Of a stretch of 64,000 bases of DNA, positions 36,135-44,793 are shown in pieces. How positions within the stretch are numbered: position 1 is the stretch's first letter; each line of letters starts with the position of its first letter. The notes under the pieces were generated by a model. The model searched no databases, was not told the origin of the DNA, and worked only from the letters and a program-made list of their open reading frames with translations. The stretch is from contig JAOSJK010000001.1 of assembly GCA_027494135.1 (NCBI GenBank), positions 847,378 to 911,377 on the forward strand. The letters run 5' to 3'. The DNA is from Acidimicrobiia bacterium (GTDB lineage: Bacteria > Actinomycetota > Acidimicrobiia > IMCC26256 > PALSA-610). The translations under genes were made by a program, and so were the position numbers.

Positions 36135-36972
36135 GCTGTGCGCGCCTCGCTCCTGAGGCTCCCCGGCACCGCCGCCAGGAAGCCGACGATCTCGGTGAGC
36201 CACGCGTCGGGCACCTCGAACTGAGGCGAGTGGCCCGCACCGGGGATGATCGCCAGACGCGCTCCGGGGATCCTCTCGGCCATCCTGCGCGACGACCCAC
36301 GGAAGGGCTTGTCGAGCTCACCCACCAGCACGAGTGTGGGGCAGGTGACTCCACCGAGCGCATCCAGCTCGTCGGCCTGGTAGGCGATCTGACGTGCGAG
36401 GCCGGCCCACATGCGCTCGGAGAGGTCGGCCCACTTCCGCTCTCCGAACTCCTTGTAGCCCGGGCGCTCCTCGACCAGCTTCTGATACGCGGGGTTGTCG
36501 AGCGGCGCCGCGTCGTCGAGGATCTGCTTGAGCACGTCCTTGCCCTCGGTGAGCGCGATCTCGGCGGCCAGATCCATCAGGGTCGGGTCGAATCCCGGTA
36601 TGGGGCCGTGCGACGTGTCCATCAGGACGAGGGCCTCGACCCTCTCGGGGTGACGGATCGCGAGGCCGCGGGCGACCATTCCCCCATCGAGTGGCCGAGT
36701 AGCCGGAAGGACCCGAGGCCGACCGCGTCGCCTACGGCCAGGACGTCGTCGCGGAGGCGCTCGAGCGTGTAGGTCTCGTGATCGTGCGGCTTGTCGCTCG
36801 CGCCGTGCCCTCGATGATCGAACGTGACGACGGTGTGCGTCGCGGCGAGGACGTCGACGTGGTCGTAGAAGTCCTCCTTGGCTCCACCGAAGCCGTGAAC
36901 CAGCATCAGCCCCGGCCCCTCACCGCGAACGTCGACCTCCAGCCCGACCCCGTCGCCTGCGGTCACTCTCAC
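36131..36972 (-). CDS. Alpha/beta hydrolase (frame broken)
   Basis: GTG 36972, 6 bp after GGGAGGG, gives VTAGDGVGLEVDVRGEGPGL and LVHGFGGAKEDFYDH with the oxyanion HG. FDHRGHGASDKP is typical of the family. The nucleophile elbow GHSMGG is restored by adding one G at the run 36681-36685 (plus-strand C run), followed by MVARGLAIRHPERVEALVLM. LVLVGELDKPF supplies the acid and PGAGHSPQFEVPDAW the His. It is coupled to the ThDP enzyme downstream, so it may hydrolyse a related thioester or ester. Confidence 0.85.
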
Positions 36973-37103
36973 AGTCGTCCCTCCCCGTCGCCCCGGCACA
37001 TCAGCCGGGCCTCCCGGCTGCTCCGGTAGCACACCATCGTCACCCATGAGCGCGTGCCGGCGCCAGCACCCCCACTCCGGACGCGGTTCCGTAGGATGTC
37101 CCG

Positions 37104-38087
37104 ATGCAACCCACCGAGGAGCAGGCGCCCTCCAGCAAGCGCGCCCCCCTCTCCTTCTGGGTCAGGATCGCCATCAGCGCCGTCCTGCTCGCGGTCCTCG
37201 CGTCGAACGTCCCCGACCTCGACGGGATACTCCCCGCCCGGCACCACACCCGTACGGTTGCGCTCCTGCTGCTCGCGATCGTCACGACCTTCGTCGGCGT
37301 CGTGCTGTCGGCCTGGCGGTGGCAGCGGGTGCTCGCGGTCTTCGACGCACCCGTGGGGCTCCGCACTCTCACGTCGCACTACCTGGCGGGCCTCTTCGTC
37401 GGCAACGTCCTCCCGTCGACGATCGGGGGTGACGTGCTGCGCGTTGCACGCTGCTCGACCAGCACCGGGTCGGCGGAGACGGGATTCGCATCGGTGGTGC
37501 TCGAGCGCCTGACCGGCTTCGTGGCACTCCCGGTCCTGGTGTTGACCGGCTTCCTGGTCCGGCCGTCGCTGCTAGACGCCGACCGGTCCTGGCTCGCTCT
37601 CGTCATCGCCGGCGTCACTCTCGGCACCCTCTCGGTGGTTCTCTTCCTCGCCGGCCACCCGTCGATCGCGGGTCGATACCACGGCAGCGAGAGCTGGACG
37701 AGGTTCATCGGCGCGGTGCACAAGGGTGTCGACAACATGAGGCGCAGGCCGCGCCTCTCGCTCGGTGTGCTCGCAACAGCCCTCGTCTATCAAGCCTCCG
37801 TGGTCCTCTCGGTCGCCCTCCTGTTCCGCACCCTCGACCTGCCCGTGCCGCTGGCCGGAGTGGTGGCGTTCGTCCCGGCCGTCGCGATGATGCAGGTGCT
37901 TCCACTCTCGATCAGCGGCCTAGGGGTGCGCGAAGGGATGCTCGTGCTCTTCCTGCACCCCTTCGGCGTCAGCAACGGCCAGGCGATCGCCGTCGGGCTG
38001 CTGTGGTACGCGTCTACGCTCGTCGTCAGCATGATCGGCGCGCCTGCGTTCGCCGTCGGCCATCGCTCGAGCACGCGGGTGCGATGA
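37104..38087 (+). CDS. Lysylphosphatidylglycerol-synthase-TM family (UPF0104) membrane protein
   Basis: A 327-residue polytopic protein with eight or so helices. Signatures: VVLSAWRWQRVLAVFDAPVG, LAGLFVGNVLPSTIGGDVLR (the LPST-GGD-R block typical of this flippase-like family), ASVVLERLTGFVALPVLVL and LPLSISGLGVREGMLVLFL. Relatives include the flippase half of MprF and AglD-like proteins. No soluble lysyl-transferase domain is attached. ATGA overlap at 38084-38087 couples it to the PAP2-like gene. Confidence 0.85.
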   Translation: MQPTEEQAPSSKRAPLSFWVRIAISAVLLAVLASNVPDLDGILPARHHTRTVALLLLAIVTTFVGVVLSAWRWQRVLAVFDAPVGLRTLTSHYLAGLFVGNVLPSTIGGDVLRVARCSTSTGSAETGFASVVLERLTGFVALPVLVLTGFLVRPSLLDADRSWLALVIAGVTLGTLSVVLFLAGHPSIAGRYHGSESWTRFIGAVHKGVDNMRRRPRLSLGVLATALVYQASVVLSVALLFRTLDLPVPLAGVVAFVPAVAMMQVLPLSISGLGVREGMLVLFLHPFGVSNGQAIAVGLLWYASTLVVSMIGAPAFAVGHRSSTRVR

Positions 38088-38870
38088 CGGAGGCCGAGAC
38101 CTCCCCGCGCCTGAGCGAGCTGCCCGGAGCGCGGCAGCTGCGCGACGGGCGTCGCGTCTATTGGTGGGCCGAGATCCTCGCGGTGCTCATCTTCTACCTC
38201 GTCTACTCCGCGGTCCGGAAACGCCAACCAGGGCGGGGAGTCCGAGGCGTTCGCCCACGCACGTCAGATCATGGATCTGCAGCGCTGGATCGGGTTCAAC
38301 CACGAGGAGACGCTGCAGGACTGGGCACTCCACTTCAGGCCGATCGTCATCGCCTGCAACTACTTCTACGGGTCGTTCCACTTCCTCGTCACGATCGCCG
38401 CCGCCGTCTTCCTCTACCGGCGCTTCCCCGACGACTACCCGCTCTTCCGCAACACGCTCGCGCTTGCCACCAGCGTCGCCCTGATCGGGTTCGTCACCTA
38501 TCCGCTCATGCCGCCACGTCTCCTCCCAGAGTCCTACGGCTTCATCGACACGCTCGCGAAGTACCCGACGTTCTGGTCGTTCAACTCGGGGGCCATGAGC
38601 AAGCTCTCCAATCAGTACGCGGCCATGCCGAGCGTGCACGTGGCGTGGGCTACGTGGTGTGCGCTCGTCTTCGTGCCCCGAGTGCGCACTCGCCGCGCGA
38701 AGGCATTCGCCGCCGCGTATCCGATCGTCACCGTCGTCGTAATCGTGCTGACGGCGAATCACTATCTGATCGACGCGGTGGGCGGGCTCGCGATACTCAC
38801 CGTCGGGTACTTCGGAGCTCGCGCAATCACCCGAGCCGGCCGTGGCCCGGCCCGGAGCCTCGCTCCCTGA
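38084..38870 (+). CDS. PAP2-superfamily membrane phosphatase-like protein (frame broken)
   Basis: The N-terminus MTEAETSPRLSELPGARQLR leads into a first helix WAEILAVLIFYLVYSAVR. After a break near 38218 (AAA run; one base fewer gives RNANQGGESEAFAHARQIM) the chain continues WIGFNHEETLQDWALHFRP, several helices, the PAP2 motif AMPSVHVAWATW and the final motif LTANHYLIDAVGG with His and Asp. The fold is that of inositolphosphotransferase/PAP2-like enzymes common in Actinobacteria. Likely a lipid phosphate phosphatase or phosphotransferase. Confidence 0.8.
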
Positions 38871-38906
38871 CTTGCGGCGGGGCCGTACGGGACCGATCCT
38901 GCGGGT

Positions 38907-39662
38907 ATGGCATTCGACCTCGACCATGTGGCGCTCGCCGCACCGGACATCTCCGAGGCGCTGGATCTCTTCGCAGGAACCCTCGGCGGGACGATCACCT
39001 CGGGCGGGCAGACCGTCGGCTTCCGTCCCGTCCAGGTCTGGATCGGAGACAGCACGGGCGAGGGGATGACCGTCGAGCTGATCGAGCCCTGGGATGTCGA
39101 GCACAACGACTTCCTCGCCCGCTTCCTGGCCGCGAAGGGTGCAGGTCCGCACCACCTCACGTTCAAGGTCCCCGACCTCGTCGCGGCTCTCGACCGGGTC
39201 CGTGAAGCCGGCTACACGCCCGTACAGGTAGACCTCTCGGAACCCGAGTGGCGCGAGGCCTTCCTCATGCCGCGTGAGGCCCACGGCACCGTCGTCCAGC
39301 TCGCGCAGCCCGGAGAGATCTTCGCCGACCGCGCGGCCATGCTCGCCCGGATCGCTTCGAACGGCCCGCGGCAGCACCCCCGGTGGTGGCACAAGCCTGC
39401 GGTGAACGGCGCGCCGCCCTCGTACCTGCGACGCGTGGTTCTCGCAACCGCGTCGCTCCCGTCCGGTCTCGGCTTCTTCGGCGCGCTCCTCGGCGGCCAC
39501 GAGGGCGCCTCCGGTGACGGCTGGGTCGAGCTCGCCTGGCCGGGAGGCGCGCGCCTGCGGCTGGAAGAGCGCCACGACCGCCCACCCGGCATCGACCGTC
39601 TCGAGATCGACGGCGTCGATGCCGAGATCACCGTCGCCGGCACGAGGCTGGCGACCGCGTAG
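38907..39662 (+). CDS. VOC family protein (double glyoxalase fold)
   Basis: A 251-residue protein. The first module FDLDHVALAAPDISEALDLF, with VELIEPW and GPHHLTFKVPDLVAALDRVR, resembles methylmalonyl-CoA epimerase-type VOC domains, with metal-ligand His in LDHVAL and HHLTF and Glu in VELIEP. The second module (about 170-251: RRVVLATASLPSGLGFFGAL) is a degenerate copy. Could be an epimerase, dioxygenase or glyoxalase-like enzyme; substrate not evident. Confidence 0.78.
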   Translation: MAFDLDHVALAAPDISEALDLFAGTLGGTITSGGQTVGFRPVQVWIGDSTGEGMTVELIEPWDVEHNDFLARFLAAKGAGPHHLTFKVPDLVAALDRVREAGYTPVQVDLSEPEWREAFLMPREAHGTVVQLAQPGEIFADRAAMLARIASNGPRQHPRWWHKPAVNGAPPSYLRRVVLATASLPSGLGFFGALLGGHEGASGDGWVELAWPGGARLRLEERHDRPPGIDRLEIDGVDAEITVAGTRLATA

Positions 39663-39681
39663 GGGCCGCAGCGCCGAGTCG

Positions 39682-40569
39682 CTACTCGCGGGGCGAGCGG
39701 ACGAGGCCGATGACGACCTCGCGCACGGCCTGGTCGGCCAGCGAGAGGCGCACGCCGCGCGCAGTCACCAGCGCGAGCCGTCTCGGCGGCATGCCCACGA
39801 TCGGCAGCGTCTGCAGGCCCGGATCGTCCGGTGGCACCGCCGTGGCCGGCATGATCGCCACCCCGACACCCGCTGCCACGAGGTCGAGGATGAGGCGGAC
39901 GCCCTCGACCTCCAACGGCACCTTGAGGGTGATCCCCTCGGCTCTCGCTGCGTCGTCGATCTCGCGCCGGAGCGGGTTGATGACCGGAGGGAGAACCATC
40001 GGGTGCTGCGCGAGGACCGCGAGCGGGACCGGCGCCTCGTGGCCCAGATCGAGACCGACCGGCAACAGGGCCACGAGCTCCTCGTCGCGCAGGGGCTCGA
40101 CGACGAGCCTGGCATCGTCGACCGGCTCCGTGAGGACGGCCTGCGCCAGGGTGCGGTCGGCCACCTCCACGGCGAGCCTCTCCGAAGCCCCCTCGCTGAC
40201 TCGCAGCGAGACGCCGGCCGCCCTGAGCCGCATGTCGGCAACCACGGCCGGGACCAGCCAGCGACTGATCGTGCCGACCACCCCGAGGCCGGCATGACCG
40301 GTCTCGAGGCCCTGGATCATCGAGAGGTCGAGATGGAGGGCGTCGATCTCCTGGCGGATCCTGCGTGCCCTGTCGAGCACCAGCATCCCGAACTCCGTCG
40401 GGGTGGCCCCCTTGCGGCTCCGCGTCAGCAAGGGGACCCCGAGCTCGGACTCGATCTGGCGGACCTGCTCCGAGACGTTCGACTGCACGGTGTGGAGCGC
40501 GTCGGCGGCGGCGGTGAAGGAGCCCTCCGCCTCGATGGCCAGCAGAGTCTCCAGGTGCCTCAGCTCCAT
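39682..40569 (-). CDS. LysR family transcriptional regulator
   Basis: A 295-residue LTTR. The N-terminal winged helix reads MELRHLETLLAIEAEGSFTA then DALHTVQSNVSEQVRQIESE and LGVPLLTRSRKGATPTEFG. The co-inducer domain follows with SRWLVPAVVADMRLRAAGVS and GVGVAIMPATAVPPD. The region upstream has an AT-rich promoter and a palindrome that it may bind for autoregulation. Its target could also be the divergently read whiB-like gene. Confidence 0.92.
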   Translation of the reverse strand: MELRHLETLLAIEAEGSFTAAADALHTVQSNVSEQVRQIESELGVPLLTRSRKGATPTEFGMLVLDRARRIRQEIDALHLDLSMIQGLETGHAGLGVVGTISRWLVPAVVADMRLRAAGVSLRVSEGASERLAVEVADRTLAQAVLTEPVDDARLVVEPLRDEELVALLPVGLDLGHEAPVPLAVLAQHPMVLPPVINPLRREIDDAARAEGITLKVPLEVEGVRLILDLVAAGVGVAIMPATAVPPDDPGLQTLPIVGMPPRRLALVTARGVRLSLADQAVREVVIGLVRSPRE

Positions 40570-40617
40570 CTCACCCCTCCGCAGGCACCGCCGTAGGCCT
40601 CTACTCGCCCCGGTGAA

Positions 40618-40655
40618 TATCCATCATGATCATAGATGGATACTATCGTTGTCAA
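40618..40655 (-). promoter_or_regulatory. Promoter and palindromic operator of lysR-like gene
   Basis: Inverted repeat TATCCATC (40618-40625) and GATGGATA (40635-40642) around ATGATCATA, in locally AT-rich DNA that stands out from the window. On the minus strand, TTGACA (40655-40650) and TATGAT (40634-40629) could be -35 and -10 boxes, though the 15-nt spacing is short. The overlap suggests autoregulation by the LysR protein. Confidence 0.55.
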
Positions 40656-40767
40656 CCGTTGGACAGATTTCCTCGCTTCAAGTTGAATATTTCGGTGGGC
40701 GTCCGGAACCGTAGGACGCGGACGGACGCGCTTACTTCACCGATCCCGGGAGAGGAACCCAGGACCA

Positions 40768-41115
40768 ATGGCTGCCGAGACCATCCCCAACCTCATCTTC
40801 ACCGGCGTCCTCGAATGGACGACCGAGGCCGCGTGCCAGGGCCAGACTCGCCACTTCTTCGCCCCGCCCGGCGAGCGGCCGGAGGCACGCGTGGTGCGCG
40901 AGGCGCAGGCACAAGAGGTGTGTAGCACGTGTCACGTCCTCGGCGAGTGCCGCGACTGGGCCCGCGAGCACCGCGAGTACGGGTACTGGGGCGGAGAGTC
41001 GGAGGAGGAGCGGGCCGCTGCCGGCTACCGGGTCGACATGCCCGTCGGCCGCGCCGCGCGCTACCCGCGTGGTGACGGCAGGCCCGTGCGCCCGCGCGAG
41101 ATCCGCTCCGCCTGA
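40768..41115 (+). CDS. WhiB-like iron-sulfur transcription factor
   Basis: A 115-residue Wbl protein, a family restricted to Actinobacteria and their phages. The four cluster Cys are in EAACQG and VCSTCHVLGECRDW (C-x2-C-x5-C). The turn motif GYWGGESEEER follows, and the basic C-terminus (RPVRPREIR) fits DNA contact. Wbl proteins bind a [4Fe-4S] cluster and act with sigma factors in stress and developmental control. The start is supported by GAGAGGA upstream. Confidence 0.93.
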   Translation: MAAETIPNLIFTGVLEWTTEAACQGQTRHFFAPPGERPEARVVREAQAQEVCSTCHVLGECRDWAREHREYGYWGGESEEERAAAGYRVDMPVGRAARYPRGDGRPVRPREIRSA

Positions 41116-41190
41116 GACCCGCCCGGCGGGCACCACCGACCGTCGACGTCCCGGCGGTAGTCTCCCCGACGCCACGAACCGGGAGAGCAG

Positions 41191-42246
41191 GTGGGCAGCA
41201 TCGACACTCCTGACGGCGTCGACCTCGAGCGCCTCCGGCCGTACTTCGCCCAGAACGTCGCCGGCGCCGGCGATCGCGAGCTCTCCGCCACGCTGATCTC
41301 CGGTGGCCGCTCCAACCTCACGTACGCGATCTCCGACGGAACGAGCGAGTGGGTGCTCCGACGTCCGCCGCTCGGGCACGTGCTGCCGACCGCTCACGAC
41401 ATGGGGCGCGAGCACCGTGTTCTCGCCGGCCTCGCCGGAACCGACGTCCCGGTTCCGCGCGTCTTCGCCTTCTGCGACGACGAGTCGGTGAACGGCGCGC
41501 CGTTCTACGTCATGGAGAAGGTCGACGGCGTCATACTCCGGACGTCCGACGACCTCGCCGTCCTCGACGAGCGCGACGCCCGCGCCTGCTCCGAGGCGCT
41601 CGTCGACGTGCTCGCACGGATACACGCCGTCGACTACGAGGCCGTCGGGCTGCGCGACTTCGGGCACCCCGACGGGTTCCTGGAGCGGCAGGTGCGCCGG
41701 TGGGGCGAGCAGTGGGAGCGATCGAAGACCCGACCGCTCCCCGCAATCGAGGAGCTGGCCCGGCGCCTGCGCGCGGCCCTGCCCGAGTCGCCACCACCGA
41801 CGATCGTGCACGGTGACTACCGGCTCGACAACACGATGCTCGCAGCCGGTGATCCGAGTCGCATCGTCGCCGTGCTCGACTGGGAGATGGCCACTCTCGG
41901 CGACCCGCTCGCCGACCTCGGCCTCTTCCTCCTCTATTACGGACGCTCCGACGCGCAGGTCGTCGCTACGGGCGCGACGATCGATCCCGACGCCGGCTTC
42001 CTCGCACGGGACGAGGTCATCGCGCGGTACGCGTCCCTGAGCGGCCGATCCGTCGAACAGCTCGACTTCTACGAGACGCTCGCCGCGTACAAGCTCGCGA
42101 TCATCGTCGAGGGGATCCATGCCCGCTTCCTGATGGGCAAGACGCTGGGCGACGGCTTCGACAGCATGGGCGGCCTCGTCGAGAGCCTGGCGGAGTCGGC
42201 CCTCGAGGCATGCGGCCGGTCGTCCATAGCCGCGCTGCGCGGCTGA
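41191..42246 (+). CDS. Phosphotransferase family protein (APH/ACAD10-like)
   Basis: A 351-residue kinase-fold protein. GGRSNLTYAISDGTSEWVLR is the nucleotide-binding N-lobe and MGREHRVLAGLAGTDVPVPR follows. The catalytic loop is IVHGDYRLDNTML and the metal site VLDWEMATLGDPLADLG. This subgroup accompanies acyl-CoA dehydrogenases (ACAD10/11-like), where it phosphorylates 4-hydroxyacyl-CoAs, rather than conferring aminoglycoside resistance. GTG 41191 has GGGAG upstream. Confidence 0.87.
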   Translation: MGSIDTPDGVDLERLRPYFAQNVAGAGDRELSATLISGGRSNLTYAISDGTSEWVLRRPPLGHVLPTAHDMGREHRVLAGLAGTDVPVPRVFAFCDDESVNGAPFYVMEKVDGVILRTSDDLAVLDERDARACSEALVDVLARIHAVDYEAVGLRDFGHPDGFLERQVRRWGEQWERSKTRPLPAIEELARRLRAALPESPPPTIVHGDYRLDNTMLAAGDPSRIVAVLDWEMATLGDPLADLGLFLLYYGRSDAQVVATGATIDPDAGFLARDEVIARYASLSGRSVEQLDFYETLAAYKLAIIVEGIHARFLMGKTLGDGFDSMGGLVESLAESALEACGRSSIAALRG

Positions 42247-42271
42247 GCGACGCCGTCATCGGGAGAGCCCT

Positions 42272-42687
42272 GTGACGCCGCCTGGACGCCCCTCGTCCTC
42301 GTGGCGCTCGGCGGCTCCGCCGGGGCGTCCGCCCGCTACTGGTTGTCGCGAGAGCTCCCCGTGAGCGCGGGCACCTTCCCGACGACGACCCTCGTCGTCA
42401 ACGTCGCGGGCGCGTTCCTCCTGGGACTCCTAGTAGAGATCGTCGCGAAGCACGAAGAGCGCGCTGCGTGGGCGCGGCATCTCGTCGGGGTCGGGATGCT
42501 CGGCGCCTTCACGACGTTCTCGACCTTCTCGTCCGAGGTGGTGCTGCTGGGTCGCGACGGTCACACCTCCACAGCGATCGCCTACGTGGCTGCGAGTGCC
42601 GCTCTCGGAGTTGCGGCCGCGGCTTCGGGACTCCTCGCGGGCGGGTGGCGACCGGTCTGGCCCGTTCCGGACGAGGGTGAGTCGTGA
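42272..42687 (+). CDS. crcB: Fluoride channel CrcB/Fluc, first copy (frame broken at N-terminus)
   Basis: Small four-helix fluoride exporter. The intact frame begins VALGGSAGASARYWLSRELP and contains TFPTTTLVVNVAGAFLLGLL, with the conserved Asn, and MLGAFTTFSTFSSEVVLL, with the TTFSTF motif. The likely start is GTG 42272 with GGGAG at 42261-42265. Adding one C near 42282 gives VTPPWTPLVLVALGGS, a normal N-terminus. Fluc works as a dual-topology dimer; here a second copy follows with a 4-bp overlap. Confidence 0.87.
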
Positions 42688-43051
42688 CCCTCCTCGGCGT
42701 CGCGCTCGCCGGGGCGGTAGGGGCCGGCTCGCGCTTCGCGCTCGAACGAGCGACGACTCAGCGCCACGGCCACCACTTCCCGTGGGGGACGCTCGTAGTC
42801 AACGCGACCGGCCTCTCGTCATCGGTCTCGTCGTCGGTCTCGGCATGTACCACGGACTCGGCACCGGGGCGCGCAGCGTCGTCGGCACGGGATTCCTCGG
42901 CGGCTACACGACCTTCTCGACGTTCGCGGTCGAGACGGTGCGACTGTGGGAGGACCGATCCCACCGACTCGCAGCCTCCTACGCGGCGGCGTCCTTCGTC
43001 TTGGGCCTCGCCGCCGCGGCGTCCGGGCTCGCGCTGGCTGCGGCCCTGTAG
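42684..43051 (+). CDS. crcB: Fluoride channel CrcB/Fluc, second copy (frame broken)
   Basis: GTG 42684 overlaps the first crcB stop (GTGA). The N-terminal half reads LLGVALAGAVGAGSRFALER and FPWGTLVVNATG; the frame breaks near 42815, and the C-terminal half continues LVIGLVVGLGMYHGLGTGAR, GTGFLGGYTTFSTFAVETVR and a final helix. One extra base near 42815 joins them. Tandem crcB genes are typical of heterodimeric Fluc channels in Gram-positive bacteria. Confidence 0.83.
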
Positions 43052-43169
43052 TCGCCCCGCACTACCCCGGGCCCGCTTCTCTGTGACGCGACATGTAAGG
43101 AACGACGAGGCTGCGCGCTCTCCGGTCTGTCCGGCCCCGCACGCGGGCCGGCGGATCGAGGAGGACACG

Positions 43170-43838
43170 ATGAGCACGCTCCGCACAGCGGTCGCAGGCC
43201 TCGCCCTGACGGTCGCGACAATCCCGTTCGTCGCCGGGGCCGCCCAAGCCGCCCCGGCACCCCCCGTGGCCGAAGAGGCCGAAGAGGCCGCGCCCGGGGT
43301 CGTCATGATCTGCGACGCCGTGCCCGAGCTCTGCGGTGGGGGCCCGGCGCTGGAGCTCGCCGTCATCGAGCCCGACCTGTGCGAAGTGATCCCGGAGCTC
43401 TGTGGCCCAGCCGAGCCCGAGGACGACGCAGTGCCACCCGAGACACCCGAGACCCCAGACACCCCCGAGACCCCAGACACCCCCGAGACCCCGGAGACAC
43501 CTGAGACACCTGAGACCCCGGACACCCCCGAGACCCCAGACACCCCAGAGACCCCAGACACCACTGAGACACCTGAGACACCTGAGACCCCGGAGACACC
43601 TGAGACACCCGAGACGCCCGACGAGGCGCAGGAGATCCCGACGACGACTCCCGAGACGACCCCCGTGACGACTCCCGAGACGACCACCACCACGCCGGCG
43701 AGCTCGAGTGGTGGGAGCCTGCCGTTCACCGGCGGCGGATCGATTCCGCTGGCAGTCGGTGCCCTGGTCGCGCTTGGCGGAGGAGCAGCCCTGGTCGTGG
43801 CCTCCCGCAGGCGGACTCGGGTCCCGAGCACCTCCTGA
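43170..43838 (+). CDS. LPxTG-like surface protein with Pro-Glu-Thr repeats
   Basis: A 222-residue protein from ATG 43170 (GAGGAGG upstream). A signal peptide ends near AAQA. A Cys-containing acidic region (ICDAVPELCGGG and CEVIPELCGP) precedes about 60 residues of Pro-Glu-Thr/Pro-Asp-Thr repeats, then a Thr/Ser-rich stretch. The end is a sorting-type signal: LPFTGGGSIPLAVGALVALG, hydrophobic helix, and RRRTR tail. It is probably attached to the wall by a sortase not present here. The repeats may be a stiff spacer. Confidence 0.85.
   Translation: MSTLRTAVAGLALTVATIPFVAGAAQAAPAPPVAEEAEEAAPGVVMICDAVPELCGGGPALELAVIEPDLCEVIPELCGPAEPEDDAVPPETPETPDTPETPDTPETPETPETPETPDTPETPDTPETPDTTETPETPETPETPETPETPDEAQEIPTTTPETTPVTTPETTTTTPASSSGGSLPFTGGGSIPLAVGALVALGGGAALVVASRRRTRVPSTS
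43440..43620. repeat. Coding repeat: (GAGAC/ACCCC)n Pro-Glu-Thr tract
   Basis: Tandem 9-nt and 18-nt units built from ACACCCGAG, ACCCCAGAC and ACACCTGAG variants, encoding Pro-Glu-Thr and Pro-Asp-Thr. The tract is interrupted once by DTTETP. Copy number is likely variable between strains and hard to assemble. Confidence 0.85.
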
Positions 43839-43914
43839 GCCTGCCCGGTCCGGCGGGCCTGCGCCCCAGTGGCGTCGGGCCCGCCGGGCTGCCGGCGCGT
43901 GCGAGTATGCACCC

Positions 43915-44784
43915 ATGCGCCTCGCCTCCTTCGACGGCCGTATCCACGCGATCGACGGCGACTTCGACGACCCCGCGACCCGGGCCTCCGACCTCGCAGC
44001 GCTGACCGGCCTCTCACCCGACCCGGTCGAGTTCCTCGCGGCCGGGGGCGTGGAGGCGGCCCGCGAAGCTCTTGCGGCCGCGCCGCCGGGACGGCCGATC
44101 GAGGCGTTCCGCGTCGACCCCGTCGTTCACGGTCCGAGGAGCGTTTGGGCCGCCGGCCTCAACTACCGCGACCACGCCGCCGAGACGGGGCAGGCCATCC
44201 CACCCGCGCCGGCGCTCTTCACGAAGTCCCCGGGTTCGCTGATCGCGCACGGCGCGTCGATCGTCGTACCACCGCACGTGGAGCAGCCCGACTACGAGGG
44301 TGAGGTCGCCGTCGTGATCGGCAGGGACGCACGAGACGTCGACGAGGCCGAGGCCCTCGACTTCGTCGCAGGCGTCACCATCGGCCACGACGTCTCGGCA
44401 CGCGACCACCAGTTCGTCACGGGGCAGTTCTCGTGGTCCAAGTCGTTCGACACCTTCTGCCCGCTGGGCCCGGTCCTCGTCACCCTCGACGAGGTCGACG
44501 TCTTCGACCTACCGATCGAGACGCGGCTCAACGGCGAGGTGGTCCAGTCGTCGACGACGGCGCACCTCGCCTACTCGATCCCCAGGCTCGTCGCGTGGAT
44601 CACGCAGGGCCTGACCCTCCTCGCAGGCGACGTGATCCTCACCGGTACGCCGGCAGGTGTGGGCGTCGCGCGCGACCCACAACGATTCCTGACTCACGGA
44701 GACGTCGTCGAGATCACGGTCGCAGGGGTCGGGACGCTGCGGAACCCCGTAGTCCGGCACGGCCCGCCTCTACCCGGGTCGTAG
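43915..44784 (+). CDS. Fumarylacetoacetate hydrolase family protein
   Basis: A 289-residue protein. The C-terminal catalytic domain has WAAGLNYRDHAAETGQ, ALFTKSPGSLIAHG, EQPDYEGEVAVVIGRDARDV with metal-ligand Glu residues, GHDVSARDHQFVTGQFSWSK, SFDTFCPLGPVL and DVILTGTPAGVGVARDP. The N-terminal 80 residues are the small accessory domain of FAH-type enzymes. Relatives are acylpyruvate hydrolases, isomerases or decarboxylases of aromatic catabolism; the exact reaction is not evident. Confidence 0.88.
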   Translation: MRLASFDGRIHAIDGDFDDPATRASDLAALTGLSPDPVEFLAAGGVEAAREALAAAPPGRPIEAFRVDPVVHGPRSVWAAGLNYRDHAAETGQAIPPAPALFTKSPGSLIAHGASIVVPPHVEQPDYEGEVAVVIGRDARDVDEAEALDFVAGVTIGHDVSARDHQFVTGQFSWSKSFDTFCPLGPVLVTLDEVDVFDLPIETRLNGEVVQSSTTAHLAYSIPRLVAWITQGLTLLAGDVILTGTPAGVGVARDPQRFLTHGDVVEITVAGVGTLRNPVVRHGPPLPGS

Positions 44785-44793
44785 GCTGGACGC

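Noticed and set aside
42241-42300. Fluoride riboswitch before crcB
   Set aside because: The conserved GGxGAUG and CUGAUG elements are absent; the segment is better explained as the frameshifted crcB N-terminus.
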